64,000 bases of DNA from Gaiellasilicea sp963705515 (GCA_963705515.1 CAVPJV010000002.1:1-64000); one strand, 5' to 3'. Shown: positions 7,917-16,939, counted from the stretch's first letter. Numbers and translations are program-made. Notes: generated by a model not told the origin, from the sequence alone.

Positions 7917-8878
7917 GCAGTCACGAGCTGGACGTAGGCGTCCTCGAGCGTCGGCTCGCGCGAGGCGACACGCCCGACCGACACCGTCCGGAGCTCGGCG
8001 AGGATGACGTTCGTCAGCTCGGCGCCCGGTGTCGTCTGGACGATCAGCAGCTGCTTCTGCTCCTGCTCCTCGACGACGACGGTGAGCACGCCGGGGAGCG
8101 CCTCGACGCGGCGGAGCGACGCCTCGTCGATCCCGAAGACCTCGATCTCGACGACGCCACTCTGCTCGACGGCTGCCTTCAGCTGCTGCGGCGTTCCCTG
8201 CGCGACGATCTCGCCCTTCGCGATCACGGCGACCCGGTCGCAGAGCGAGTCGGCCTCGAACATGTAGTGCGTCGTCAGCAGCACCGTCTTGCCGGCCTGG
8301 GCCAGCGAGGCGATCAGGGCGCGGAGCTCCCGCGCACCCACCGGGTCGACGCCGATCGTCGGCTCGTCCAGGAAGAGGACGGGCGGATCGTGCAGGAGCC
8401 CGCGTGCGATGTGGAGCCGCTGGCGCATGCCGCGGCTGTAGCCCTCGACACGCTCGCTCTCGCGGCCCTCGAGCCCGACGAGCCCGAGCAGTTCCTCGAT
8501 CCGCGCCCGCTGCCGCCGCGGCTCGACGCCGTAGAGCTCGGCGAAGTAGCGCAGGTTGTCGAGGGCGGAGAGCCGCTCGTAGAGGCCACGGTCGCCGCCG
8601 AAGACGTAGCCGATCTGCTCGCGCACGCGCCGGGCGTCGCGGACGACGTCGTAGCCGAGCACGTGCGCGCTCCCGGCCGTCGGGATCAGGAGCGTGTTCA
8701 GCATCTTGATCGTGGTCGTCTTGCCGGCGCCGTTCGGGCCGAGCAGCCCGAAGAGCTCGCCCTGGCGGATCGAGAAGCTGATGCCGCGGACGGCTTCGAC
8801 GTCGCGCGACCGGCGCCGAACCGTCCCCGTCGTGATCCTGTAGGTGCGACGGAGGTCCACCGCCTCGACGACGTTCAC
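7913..8878 (-). CDS. ABC transporter ATP-binding protein (DrrA-type exporter)
   Basis: A 321-residue ATPase, longer than a bare ABC domain because of a C-terminal regulatory tail as in DrrA/CcmA-type exporters. Walker A is GPNGAGKT near residues 47-54, the signature region reads YSRGMRQRL, and Walker B is VLFLDEPT. It heads a three-gene minus-strand operon (ATPase, permease, permease) with 4-base overlaps. The start is GTG 8878, giving the N-terminus VNVVEAVDLRRTY. TAGACT lies seven bases before it, compatible with a leaderless transcript. It is divergent from the bicupin gene. Confidence 0.9.
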   Translation of the reverse strand: MNVVEAVDLRRTYRITTGTVRRRSRDVEAVRGISFSIRQGELFGLLGPNGAGKTTTIKMLNTLLIPTAGSAHVLGYDVVRDARRVREQIGYVFGGDRGLYERLSALDNLRYFAELYGVEPRRQRARIEELLGLVGLEGRESERVEGYSRGMRQRLHIARGLLHDPPVLFLDEPTIGVDPVGARELRALIASLAQAGKTVLLTTHYMFEADSLCDRVAVIAKGEIVAQGTPQQLKAAVEQSGVVEIEVFGIDEASLRRVEALPGVLTVVVEEQEQKQLLIVQTTPGAELTNVILAELRTVSVGRVASREPTLEDAYVQLVTA

Positions 8879-8929
8879 ATTTCCGAGTCTAGGCGACTCT
8901 CCAACTTTTGGCACTAGCGGTTCGCGTGG

Positions 8930-8959
8930 TTGACATGACACGGGGGAGCACGTCAGATT
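8930..8959 (+). promoter_or_regulatory. promoter of the bicupin gene, probably leaderless
   Basis: A perfect -35 TTGACA (8930-8935) is followed after 18 bases by CAGATT (8954-8959), and the ATG comes six bases later at 8966. No Shine-Dalgarno is present, so the transcript would begin at the start codon. Confidence 0.55.
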
Positions 8960-8965
8960 GCGGCA

Positions 8966-9700
8966 ATGCGGCACACGTTCGTGGTCGCCGAGGAGGACGT
9001 CGCTGGGCGCCGGGTCGAGGGAGACACCGCCCTCGAGAAGGTCGTCCTGGGCGCCCACACCGGCTCGCAGCTGCTCGAGCAGCACGTCACCCGCTACGCG
9101 CCGGGGCGCTCGCTGCCGCGGCGTGAGGAGGGACGCGACGAGCTCCTCTTCGCCGTCTCCGGCCGGGGCACGCTCGAGCTGGAGGGCGAGCCGTACGAGC
9201 TCGAGCCTGACGTCGCCGCGTACGTGCGCTCAGGCGAGACGTATGTAATCGACAACGCCGGCCCCGACGAGCTGTTGATCGTCTCGACGACGGTGCCGGT
9301 CGAGCAGGTGAATCGCTCACCACGCGAGGTGATCGTCCGCTTCGAGGACCAGCCGGAGCTCCGTGCGGACGCGAAGCGCACCTTCCGCTACATGGTCAAT
9401 CAGGATGCGGGCTGCATGGACGCGACCCAGTTCGTCGGGATCGTCGAGCCGTGCCGGGCGCCCGATCACAGTCACTCCTACGACGAGCTCGGCTACATCG
9501 TCGAGGGCGAGGGCTTCGCCCACATCGGCGACGACTCGGTGTCGCTCAAGGCGGGATCCTGCTTCCATCTCCCACCCGAGCAGGTCCATTGCATCGAGAA
9601 CACGGGTCCGGGCGTGATGCGGATCCTCGGGGTCTTCCATCCATCAGGCGACCCGGCGTCACGGGCATACGAGGACAACTCGGAAGCAACTCGGATCTGA
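8966..9700 (+). CDS. two-domain cupin (bicupin) protein
   Basis: A 244-residue protein with two cupin barrels, at roughly residues 40-105 and 145-225. The C-terminal barrel keeps metal-ligand motifs: HSHSYDELGY near 158-167 and a later His in PPEQVHCIENTG. The N-terminal barrel has RDELLFAVSGRG but fewer histidines, so the metal site is probably in the second barrel. Bicupins include dioxygenases, oxalate decarboxylases and ureidoglycine aminohydrolases, and I cannot choose between them. It lies 42 bases upstream of livK and may be cotranscribed with the liv operon, which hints at a role in handling the imported compound. Confidence 0.8.
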   Translation: MRHTFVVAEEDVAGRRVEGDTALEKVVLGAHTGSQLLEQHVTRYAPGRSLPRREEGRDELLFAVSGRGTLELEGEPYELEPDVAAYVRSGETYVIDNAGPDELLIVSTTVPVEQVNRSPREVIVRFEDQPELRADAKRTFRYMVNQDAGCMDATQFVGIVEPCRAPDHSHSYDELGYIVEGEGFAHIGDDSVSLKAGSCFHLPPEQVHCIENTGPGVMRILGVFHPSGDPASRAYEDNSEATRI

Positions 9701-9742
9701 TTCCGGCGTCTTAGAACTGTGCAATCAACAGGAGGGCATGGA

Positions 9743-10891
9743 ATGCACGGAAGTACACGGAAGGGAGCGGCCGCGTTCGCGGTGCTCATCGTGGCGTCGC
9801 TGGCGATCGTCGCCTCGGCGTTCGCTCGTGCCGATGCGGGGCCGGCGGCGACCGCCGTCGCCAGCGCCGGCTGCGACAGCCCGAAGATCGGGTTCCAGGG
9901 GCCGATCACTGGTGACGCGGCGTTCATCGGCCAGGAGCAGCTCGGCTTCGCGCAGTACGCGATCAAGAAGCTGGGCGGCGGCAAGATCAAGCTGTCGCAG
10001 CAGGACACGCAGCTCGATGCGGCCCAGGCCTCGACGACCGGGACGAAGCTCCACGCGGACGCCAGCGTCCTCGCGGTCGTCGGCCCCGCCGGCAGCCAGG
10101 AGGTGCTCGCGGTCGCGCCGATCTACAAGAAGTCGGAGCGGCTGCCGTTCATCTCAGGCTCGGCCACCCGCACGTCACTGACGAACGGCTCGATCCCGAA
10201 CTTCTTCCGGGTCGTCCCGAACGACAGCGTCCAGGCGCCGACGACGGCGAAGTTCATCCGCCAGGTGCTGAAGGCGAAGAGCGTCTTCATCGTCGACGAC
10301 CAGACGTCCTACTCGAAGCCGCTCGCGAACGGCGTGCAGGCGAACCTGCGGGCCGGCGGCGTCAAGGTGACGCGGAACTCCGTCAACCAGAAGGTGGCGG
10401 ACTTCTCGTCGCTCGTCTCCAAGATCGGCGACGACGTCGATGTCGTCTACCTGCCCTGGCAGATCGCGGCCAACGGCCAGATCTTCGGGCAGCAGATGAA
10501 GGAGCAGGGCAAGAAGGCCGTCGTCTTCGGCTCGGACGGCCTCGACTCGGGCGACTTCAAGATCCAGGGTGCGTATATCTCGGCGTTCGCGCCGGACATC
10601 CGCGGGATCAAGGGGAACGAGGCCTTCATCAAGGGCTACGGGAAGAAGTTCGTCTCGAACTTCGGCCCGCCGATCTACGTGGCCACGCAGGCGGCGATCC
10701 TCGCGATCCAGAAGGCCTGCGCGGACGGCAACGCGACCCGTGCCGAGGTGCTGAAGCACCTCAGGACGACGCTGATCCCGAAGACGCCGCTCGGCGGAAA
10801 CCTGCAGTTCACCGCCCACGGCGATGTGAAGGGCTCGAAGTTCTACATCTTCAAGCTCGGCTCCGGCGGCAAGAAGACGCTGGTCGGCTAG
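9743..10891 (+). CDS. livK: branched-chain amino-acid-type ABC transporter substrate-binding protein
   Basis: A 382-residue periplasmic-binding protein of the LivK/LivJ family (type I fold). The ATG at 9743 follows a strong AGGAGGG six bases away. The N-terminus is a signal peptide (charged MHGSTRKG, then a hydrophobic stretch to about residue 30). A cysteine near 44 is not in a good lipobox, so Sec export is more likely than lipidation. The mature part has the family motifs IGFQGPITGDAAFIG and VVGPAGSQE. The ligand could be a branched-chain amino acid, an amide or another small amine. It is the first gene of livKHMGF and is separated from livH by a strong terminator-like hairpin. Confidence 0.92.
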   Translation: MHGSTRKGAAAFAVLIVASLAIVASAFARADAGPAATAVASAGCDSPKIGFQGPITGDAAFIGQEQLGFAQYAIKKLGGGKIKLSQQDTQLDAAQASTTGTKLHADASVLAVVGPAGSQEVLAVAPIYKKSERLPFISGSATRTSLTNGSIPNFFRVVPNDSVQAPTTAKFIRQVLKAKSVFIVDDQTSYSKPLANGVQANLRAGGVKVTRNSVNQKVADFSSLVSKIGDDVDVVYLPWQIAANGQIFGQQMKEQGKKAVVFGSDGLDSGDFKIQGAYISAFAPDIRGIKGNEAFIKGYGKKFVSNFGPPIYVATQAAILAIQKACADGNATRAEVLKHLRTTLIPKTPLGGNLQFTAHGDVKGSKFYIFKLGSGGKKTLVG

Positions 10892-10904
10892 TCATCGTTT
10901 CACC

Positions 10905-10948
10905 CGCCGTGCGGCCCGCTCCTCTGGGGGTGGGCCGCACGGCGTTTT
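10905..10948 (+). terminator. intrinsic terminator/attenuator between livK and livH
   Basis: A perfect 13-bp stem CGCCGTGCGGCCC / GGGCCGCACGGCG is followed directly by TTTT. It lies between the binding-protein gene and the permease genes. Such partial terminators commonly let a binding protein be made in excess over its membrane partners. Confidence 0.8.
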
Positions 10949-10966
10949 CGTGAGAGGGTCACCGCC

Positions 10967-11890
10967 GTGGATTGGGACTTCTTCGTCCAGCAGCTCGTGA
11001 ACGGCCTCACGCTCGGGAGCGTCTACGCGCTGATCGCGCTGGGCTACACGATGGTCTACGGGATCCTGAAGCTGCTCAACTTCGCCCACGGCGAGGTCTA
11101 CATGATGGGTGCGTTCGCGGGCTTCGGCGTGCTCAGCCTCTTCGGCGGCGCGATCGGGCTGACGATCAACGTGGTCGTACTGATCGGGCTGATGCTCGCC
11201 GTGGCGATGCTCGGCGCGGGCCTGCTCGGGGTCGCGATCGAGCGCTTCGCCTACCGGCCGTTGCGGAACGCGCCGCGAATCGCGCCGCTGATCAGCGCCC
11301 TCGGCGTCTCCTTCTTCCTCCAGTCGAGCGCGCTGATCCTCTTCGGCGCCGACTTCCGCAGCTACGAGACGTACGAGTACATCGACCTCGCGACCGGGAT
11401 CCACTGGGGCCCGCTGAACATCTCGGTCGTCCGGATCGCGGTCATCCTGACCGCGGTCGCGATGATGTTCGGACTGACGCTGCTCGTCGCGCGCACCCGT
11501 CTCGGCAAGGCGATGCGGGCGACCTCGTTCGATCGCGAGGCTGCCGCGATGCAGGGAATCGACGTCGACAGGGTGATCGTCGCGACCTTCTTCATCGGCT
11601 CCGCGCTCGCGGGCGCGGCCGGCGTGATGGTCGGGCTCGTCTTCTACAAGGTCTACCACCTGATGGGCTTTCTGGCCGGGCTCAAGGGCTTCACCGCTGC
11701 CGTCGTCGGCGGGATCGGCTCGATCCCCGGCGCGATGCTCGGCGGCCTGCTGATCGGGCTCTCGGAGGCGTTCATCACCGGCTACGTCTCCTCGACGTTC
11801 CAGGACGTCTTCGTCTTCTCGATCCTGATCGTCCTGCTGCTCGTGCGGCCGAGCGGCCTGCTGGGAACGGCGGAGATCCAGAAGGTATGA
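10967..11890 (+). CDS. livH: branched-chain amino-acid-type ABC permease LivH
   Basis: A 307-residue membrane protein with about eight hydrophobic segments. Family landmarks are QQLVNGLTLGSVYALIALGY at the N-terminus, FAHGEVYMMGAF, the GRAMRA-like GKAMRATSFD loop, and AAVVGGIGSIPGAM near the end. It forms the transmembrane channel with LivM. The GTG start at 10967 lies 19 bases after the terminator. livM begins five bases after its stop. Confidence 0.93.
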   Translation: MDWDFFVQQLVNGLTLGSVYALIALGYTMVYGILKLLNFAHGEVYMMGAFAGFGVLSLFGGAIGLTINVVVLIGLMLAVAMLGAGLLGVAIERFAYRPLRNAPRIAPLISALGVSFFLQSSALILFGADFRSYETYEYIDLATGIHWGPLNISVVRIAVILTAVAMMFGLTLLVARTRLGKAMRATSFDREAAAMQGIDVDRVIVATFFIGSALAGAAGVMVGLVFYKVYHLMGFLAGLKGFTAAVVGGIGSIPGAMLGGLLIGLSEAFITGYVSSTFQDVFVFSILIVLLLVRPSGLLGTAEIQKV

Positions 11891-11894
11891 GCGC

Positions 11895-13349
11895 GTGAGC
11901 GAAGAGGGAACACCCGAGGGCCCGAAGATCGGTGCCGACGAGTGGGTCGCCCGCTCGGAGGAGCGCACCGGCGCACGCGGCGGCCGGCTCGCGCCGCTCT
12001 ATGTGCGCGCCGAGCGGCTGCCCTGGTGGGTGCTGCTCGTGGCCGCCGTCGGCGTCTCGGCGCTTCTGCCCTTCGTCTCGAGCTCGGACTACGTGATCCG
12101 AGTCGCGGTCAACACCGTCCTCTTCGCGTTATTGGCGCTCGGACTGAACGTCGTCGTCGGCTGGGCAGGCCTGCTCGACCTCGGCTTCGTCGCGTTCTAC
12201 GGCTTCGGCGCCTACCTCTACGCGCTGCTCTCGTCGCCGCAGTTCGACCTCCACTTCCCGGCCCTGCTCTCGGTCTCGATCGTGATCGTCTCCTCGGCGC
12301 TGCTCGGGCTGCTGTTGGGGCTGCCGTCGCGGCGGCTGGTCGGCGACTACCTCGCGATCGTGACGCTCTTCTTCGCGCAGATCTACGTCGTGCTGGCGAC
12401 AAACGCCGACCGGATCACGTTCCCCTGGAACGACGGCCCCACTGACATCTCCGGCGGCCCGAACGGGATCACGGACATCGACCCGATCAGCATCCTCGGT
12501 TACGAGTTCGACTCGACTCGGAGCTATCTCTGGCTCTCGCTCGGCGTCTTCACCGTCGTCGTCGTGGCGCTGCAGTTCATCAACCACTCCCGCACCGGGC
12601 GGGCGTGGCGTGCGCTCCGCGAGGACTCGCTCGCCGCCGAGATGATGAGCATGCCGGTGAACCGGCTGAAGCTGCTGGCGTTCATGTTCGGCGCCGCGAC
12701 GGCCGGCCTGACCGGGACGATCTTCGCCTCCGTCCAGCTCGGCGTCTTCCCGCAGAACTTCGACCTGCCGCTCCTGATCACGGTCTACGCGATGGTCATC
12801 CTCGGGGGCGCCGGCAGCATCCCCGGCGTCGTCATCGGCGCGATCACGATCAACGTCTCGCTCGAGCTGCTCCGCGAGCCGGCGAATGCGCGGCTTCTCT
12901 TCTACGTGGCGATCGGGCTCGGCCTCGTCACACTCGTGCGTCCGTGGCGGAGGCTCGCTGCGATCCTCGCCGGCATGGTCGTGTTCGGGATCGTCGCCTA
13001 CCAGTTGGCCGAGTGGCTGCGGCCCGCCTGGGTGTCCGGCACGATCGAAGGAGGCCGCTTCTCCGGCCTGCTCGACGGCTGGGTGATCCACCCTGTCAAC
13101 TCGGTCCACCTCGGCAACGCCGGCTTCGTGCTCCTGATCGTCGCGCTGCTCGCGCTGACCGAGGTGCGCGGGGTCTGGCGGTCGATCCTGCTCGTGCCGA
13201 CGCTCTACCTCGCCGCCTTCGTCTGGGAGAACCGGCTCGTCGTCGAGCCGAACGTGACCCGGATCCTCCTCCTCGGCGCACTCCTCGTCGTGCTGATGAG
13301 CTGGCGGCCGCAGGGGCTGCTCGGGACGTCGAGGGTCGAGATCGTATGA
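11895..13349 (+). CDS. livM: branched-chain amino-acid-type ABC permease LivM with C-terminal insertion
   Basis: A 484-residue membrane protein, well above the usual 320-360 for LivM. The core is conventional: ALGLNVVVGWAGLLDLGFVAFYGFG near residues 80-105, GDYLAIVTLFF, and GGAGSIPGVVIGA near 300. After the core, about 120 additional residues with three further hydrophobic segments come before the ending VLMSWRPQGLLG, which is normally right after the core. It partners LivH and the LivG/LivF ATPases. Its stop overlaps livG by four bases (ATGA). Confidence 0.92.
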   Translation: MSEEGTPEGPKIGADEWVARSEERTGARGGRLAPLYVRAERLPWWVLLVAAVGVSALLPFVSSSDYVIRVAVNTVLFALLALGLNVVVGWAGLLDLGFVAFYGFGAYLYALLSSPQFDLHFPALLSVSIVIVSSALLGLLLGLPSRRLVGDYLAIVTLFFAQIYVVLATNADRITFPWNDGPTDISGGPNGITDIDPISILGYEFDSTRSYLWLSLGVFTVVVVALQFINHSRTGRAWRALREDSLAAEMMSMPVNRLKLLAFMFGAATAGLTGTIFASVQLGVFPQNFDLPLLITVYAMVILGGAGSIPGVVIGAITINVSLELLREPANARLLFYVAIGLGLVTLVRPWRRLAAILAGMVVFGIVAYQLAEWLRPAWVSGTIEGGRFSGLLDGWVIHPVNSVHLGNAGFVLLIVALLALTEVRGVWRSILLVPTLYLAAFVWENRLVVEPNVTRILLLGALLVVLMSWRPQGLLGTSRVEIV

Positions 13350-14134
13350 GCCGGATCCTGGAGCTGAAGGGGATCTCGAAGGCGTTCGGCGGCCTGCAGG
13401 TGATCGACGGGCTCGACCTGCACGTGGACGAGGGCGAGATCGTCAGCGTGATCGGCCCCAACGGCGCCGGCAAGACGACGCTCTTCAACCTGATCACCGG
13501 TGTCTACCAGCCCGATCGCGGCGACATCCTGCTCGAGGGCGAGTCGCTCGTCGGCCTGCTCCCGCACAAGATCACGCAGCGCGGTGTCGCCCGCACGTTC
13601 CAGACGCTGCGGCTGTTCCTGAACATGACCGTGAAGGAGAATGTGATGGCGGCCGCCTACGGGCGGACGCGGGCCGGGGTCGTGCGCTCGATCCTGCGGA
13701 CGCCCGGGATGCGGCGCGAGGAGCGTGAGATCTCGGCGCTCGCCGAGGAGAAGCTCGCGTTCTTCGGGCAGCGGCTGATGGGCTACCGCTGGAACCAGCC
13801 CGCCTACTCACTCTCGTACGCGAACCGCCGCCGGCTCGAGATTGCGCGGGCGACGGCGACCGGAGCGCGCATGCTTCTGCTCGACGAGCCCGCCGCCGGG
13901 ATGAACCCGAAGGAGACGCACGAGATCACGGAGCTGATCGCGCAGCTGCGCACGGAGGGCGGCTACACGATCCTCGTGATCGAGCACGACATGCACGTCG
14001 TCGAGGGCATCTCGGACCGCGTCGTCGCGCTCGACCACGGGATCAAGATCGCCGAGGGGACGTTCGAGGCGGTCGCGACCGACCCGCGCGTCGTCGAGGC
14101 GTATCTCGGCACGAAGGCGGCGGCGACGAAGTGA
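13346..14134 (+). CDS. livG: branched-chain amino-acid-type ABC ATPase LivG
   Basis: A 262-residue ABC ATPase. Walker A is GPNGAGKT near residues 36-43. The signature region is degenerate, LSYANRRRLEIARA in place of the usual LSYGQQR, and Walker B is MLLLDEPAAGMNPKE, where the AGMNPxE segment is typical of LivG. The start ATG at 13346 overlaps the livM stop. The stop overlaps livF by four bases (GTGA). Confidence 0.93.
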   Translation: MSRILELKGISKAFGGLQVIDGLDLHVDEGEIVSVIGPNGAGKTTLFNLITGVYQPDRGDILLEGESLVGLLPHKITQRGVARTFQTLRLFLNMTVKENVMAAAYGRTRAGVVRSILRTPGMRREEREISALAEEKLAFFGQRLMGYRWNQPAYSLSYANRRRLEIARATATGARMLLLDEPAAGMNPKETHEITELIAQLRTEGGYTILVIEHDMHVVEGISDRVVALDHGIKIAEGTFEAVATDPRVVEAYLGTKAAATK

Positions 14135-14850
14135 ACGCCGTCGCGCCGCTGCTCCAGCTCGAGGCCATCGACACCTACTACGGCCAGATCCACATTCTGC
14201 AGGGGGTGAACCTCGCCGTCGGCGAGGGCGAGCTCGTCTGTCTGCTGGGCGGCAACGCGTCCGGCAAGTCGACGACGCTGAAGACGATCCTCGGGATCGT
14301 CTCGCCGCGGAACGGGGTCGTGCGCTTCGGCGGCGAGGAGATCACGCGCCGCCCGACGGCGCACCGGATTGCCCGCGGGCTCGCGATCGTCCCCGAGAAC
14401 CGTCGCGTGTTCGCGCCGATGTCGGTGCTCGAGAACCTCGAGATGGGCGCCTATCTGAGGCCGAAGGCGGACCTGAAGGAGGAGTTCGAGCGAGTCTACG
14501 GCCTCTTCCCGCTCCTCTACGAACGGCGGAAGCAGCTGGCCGGGACGCTCTCGGGCGGCGAGCAGCAGATGCTCGCGATGGGACGGGCGCTGATGTCGAA
14601 GCCGAGGCTGCTGCTGATGGACGAGCCGTCGATGGGGCTCGCGCCGATCCTCGTCGAGCGGAGCTTCGAGATCATCCAGCAGGTGCACCAGTCTGGCGTC
14701 GCGATGCTGATCGTCGAGCAGAATGCAAACGTGTCGCTCTCGATCGCCGACCGCGGCTACGTCCTCTCGACCGGCCGCGTCGTCCTCGAGGGGAAGGCGA
14801 AGGACCTGCTCGAGGACGAGGATCTCCGCAAGGCGTACCTTGGCCGCTAG
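14131..14850 (+). CDS. livF: branched-chain amino-acid-type ABC ATPase LivF
   Basis: A 239-residue ABC ATPase, the usual LivF length. It has IDTYYGQIHILQGV at the N-terminus and Walker A as GGNASGKS (Asn-Ala replacing the common Asn-Gly/Ala-Gly). The signature is LSGGEQQMLAMGRALM and Walker B is LLLMDEPSMGLAPI. It heterodimerises with LivG to drive import. It is the last transporter gene of the operon and is followed by a tandem repeat and an aminotransferase gene. Confidence 0.93.
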   Translation: MNAVAPLLQLEAIDTYYGQIHILQGVNLAVGEGELVCLLGGNASGKSTTLKTILGIVSPRNGVVRFGGEEITRRPTAHRIARGLAIVPENRRVFAPMSVLENLEMGAYLRPKADLKEEFERVYGLFPLLYERRKQLAGTLSGGEQQMLAMGRALMSKPRLLLMDEPSMGLAPILVERSFEIIQQVHQSGVAMLIVEQNANVSLSIADRGYVLSTGRVVLEGKAKDLLEDEDLRKAYLGR

Positions 14851-14870
14851 CGATCCTGCCTGTGGAAAAC

Positions 14871-14918
14871 GCGCCAGGCACGGTGCCAGGCGTAGTGCCA
14901 GGCACGGTGCCAGGCATG
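14871..14918 (+). repeat. four tandem 12-bp repeats with a palindromic core
   Basis: Four consecutive units of consensus GTGCCAGGCACG occupy the gap between livF and the aminotransferase. The unit core GTGCC-A-GGCAC is itself palindromic, so the repeats can fold in several registers. The last unit runs directly into the GAGGTGG ribosome-binding site of the next gene. Confidence 0.85.
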
Positions 14919-14928
14919 AGGTGGCTTC

Positions 14929-16041
14929 TTGGGACAGGTAGGCGCCGCCGTTCGTGATCGCTTCCCGGTCTTCCGCGACAAGATCTACGTCAACTCGTGC
15001 TCGCAGGGGGCGCTCTCCGACGCGGTGCGGGGCGCGTACGAGGAGTACCTCGACGGCTGGGACGAGAACGGCGCCGAGTGGGAGCATTGGGTCGAGCGCT
15101 CCGAGGCGGCGCGGACTGCGTTCGCAGGGCTGCTCGGCGCTGCGCCCGACGACGTCGCAATCCAGACGTCCGTCTCCGCCGCCGTCAGCGGCCTGATCTC
15201 GGCGCTGCAGTTCCGCGGCGAGCGCAGCCGGATCGTCATCTCCGAGAACGAGTTCCCGACGATCGGCCAGATCGCGCACGCGCAGGAGCTCCGCGGCGCG
15301 GAGGTCGTCCACGTGGAGCCGCGCCCGGAGGCGTACGCAGAGGCGATCGACGAGCGGACCGCGCTCGTCGCGTCGACCCTCGTCTCCTACCGGACCGGCG
15401 CGGTGCACGACGTCGAGGCGATCTACGGGCTCGCCCGCGAGCACGGGGCGCTGATGCTCGTCGACGGCTACCAGGGGATCGGCGCGATCCCGGTCGAGGC
15501 GTCGCGCGTCGGCGACGCCGTCGTCGGCGGAACGGTCAAGTACCTGCTCGCGTCCGCCGGGCTCGCCTTCATGGCGCTCCGGCCGGGGCTCGTCGAGGAG
15601 CTCGTGCCCGTCCAGACGGGCTGGTTCGCCGACGAGAACGTCTTCGACATGCAGATCGAGCGCTATCGGCCGCACAGAAGCGCCCGCCGCTTCGACGCGG
15701 GCACGCCGCCGGTGCCGAACATCTACGCCGGCGTCGCCGGGGTCGGCCTGATCGCGGAGGCGGGCGTGCCCGCGATCCAGGAGCACGTTCGCGGCCTCGT
15801 GGAACGGCTCGTCGGCGGGCTGGACGAGCTCGGTGCGACGGTGGCCGCGCCACCCCGGGGCCCGCTCGTCGCCATCCGCTCGACGGATGCGCCCGCGCTC
15901 GTCGAGACGCTGGCCACCGAGAACATCGTCGCCTCGGAGCGGGACTCGAACCTGCGCATCTCGCTGCATCTCTACAACACCGACGACGACGTCGACGCGG
16001 TTCTCGCTGCGCTGAAGCGGTCTCCTCAGTTGCTGCTCTAG
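14929..16041 (+). CDS. aminotransferase class V-fold PLP enzyme
   Basis: A 370-residue fold-type I PLP enzyme of the class V family, which also holds cysteine desulfurases, kynureninases and isopenicillin-N epimerases. The N-terminus has the cofactor/substrate loop VNSCSQGALSD. The PLP-contacting Asp lies in LMLVDGYQGIGA near residue 180, and the Schiff-base lysine is in GGTVKYLLAS near 204. The start is probably TTG 14929, with GAGGTGG four bases upstream; no ATG or GTG fits the frame nearby. It sits 78 bases after livF, suggesting that it acts on the compound imported by the liv system. The reaction is not readable. Confidence 0.8.
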   Translation: MGQVGAAVRDRFPVFRDKIYVNSCSQGALSDAVRGAYEEYLDGWDENGAEWEHWVERSEAARTAFAGLLGAAPDDVAIQTSVSAAVSGLISALQFRGERSRIVISENEFPTIGQIAHAQELRGAEVVHVEPRPEAYAEAIDERTALVASTLVSYRTGAVHDVEAIYGLAREHGALMLVDGYQGIGAIPVEASRVGDAVVGGTVKYLLASAGLAFMALRPGLVEELVPVQTGWFADENVFDMQIERYRPHRSARRFDAGTPPVPNIYAGVAGVGLIAEAGVPAIQEHVRGLVERLVGGLDELGATVAAPPRGPLVAIRSTDAPALVETLATENIVASERDSNLRISLHLYNTDDDVDAVLAALKRSPQLLL

Positions 16042-16114
16042 CCGTTTCCCGGAGGAGCGCCGCTCGGCGGCGCGAACAGGTACGGCTGGAGGCCGTCGAA
16101 AGGGGGGACCCACC

Positions 16115-16939
16115 ATGTCGCGAGATCTGTCGCAGAACGAACGACGTCTGGCCGCGCTCGCCGCGATCGGCGTGCTGTGGGGAGCGCTCCTCCTCGCGAT
16201 CGGCTTCGCTTTCTTCTTCGTGGTCGCCGTGATCGGCGGACTGCTCCTGGCCGCGACGGCCGCATTGCAGGGTCGCGCGCTCGTTTCGGCACTCGAGCCT
16301 CGCCTTCGCGGTGCAGGGGCGCAGCTCCGCGTTGCGACCGGCGCGGCGACGGCCCGCATCGGCCGGATCGACTGGAGCGGCAAGCGGGAGGCTCTGGGGA
16401 GCCGGACCTCGACCGCGCGGCAGCTGGCCGCGATCGGCTCGCGCCGGGCGATCGCCGCCGGAGGAGCGGCGGCGGCCGCCGTCGAGTCACGCGGGCGGGA
16501 GCTCGCGGCCAAGCGCACCGCCGCGCCGGCGCAGCCGGGTCGCAGCGACGCGATGCGGCTGAACGAACAGGCAGCGGTCCTGCGAGCGGAGGAGCGGTAC
16601 GGCGAAGCGCTCGAGCTGAGCGAGCAGGCGCTCGCGGTCTACCGCCGGCTCGACGACACGCACGGGACGGCCCTGACTCTGAACGGACTCGGCCTCACCC
16701 AGGCGCGGGCCGGCGACGAGGCCGGCGCGCTCGACTCCTACGAGACGGCGGTTGCGCTCCTCACCCAGATTGGCGACAGCCATGGCGCCGGCCGGGTGCT
16801 GGCGAACCTCGGCGTGCTCCACCGCGGCCAAGGGCATGACGCCCAGGCGCGGGCCGCCTGGAGCGAGGCGCTCGAGCGCTTCGAGCCGGGCACGCCCGAG
16901 CACGACCGCATGGCCGAGCAGCTCAAGCTCGCGAGCTAG
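16115..16939 (+). CDS. membrane-anchored tetratricopeptide-repeat protein
   Basis: A 274-residue protein. Residues about 12-60 carry two closely spaced hydrophobic segments, followed by an Ala/Arg-rich linker to about 145. About three TPR units follow (AALRAEERYGEALELSEQAL; GTALTLNGLGLTQARAGDEAG; GAGRVLANLGVLHRGQGHDAQ). TPRs mediate protein-protein contact, so it is probably a scaffold at the inner face of the membrane. No catalytic motif is visible. The ATG is preceded by AAAGGGGGG. The stop is three bases from the convergent PNPOx-type gene. Confidence 0.7.
   Translation: MSRDLSQNERRLAALAAIGVLWGALLLAIGFAFFFVVAVIGGLLLAATAALQGRALVSALEPRLRGAGAQLRVATGAATARIGRIDWSGKREALGSRTSTARQLAAIGSRRAIAAGGAAAAAVESRGRELAAKRTAAPAQPGRSDAMRLNEQAAVLRAEERYGEALELSEQALAVYRRLDDTHGTALTLNGLGLTQARAGDEAGALDSYETAVALLTQIGDSHGAGRVLANLGVLHRGQGHDAQARAAWSEALERFEPGTPEHDRMAEQLKLAS

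Noticed and set aside
9719..9742. An upstream GTG start for livK at 9719
   Set aside because: ATG 9743 has a strong AGGAGGG at ideal spacing and gives a normal signal peptide.
8966..16041. Assignment of the bicupin plus class V aminotransferase to ureidoglycine/purine catabolism
   Set aside because: Both families occur in that pathway, but neither protein shows its specific motifs and no other purine genes are nearby.
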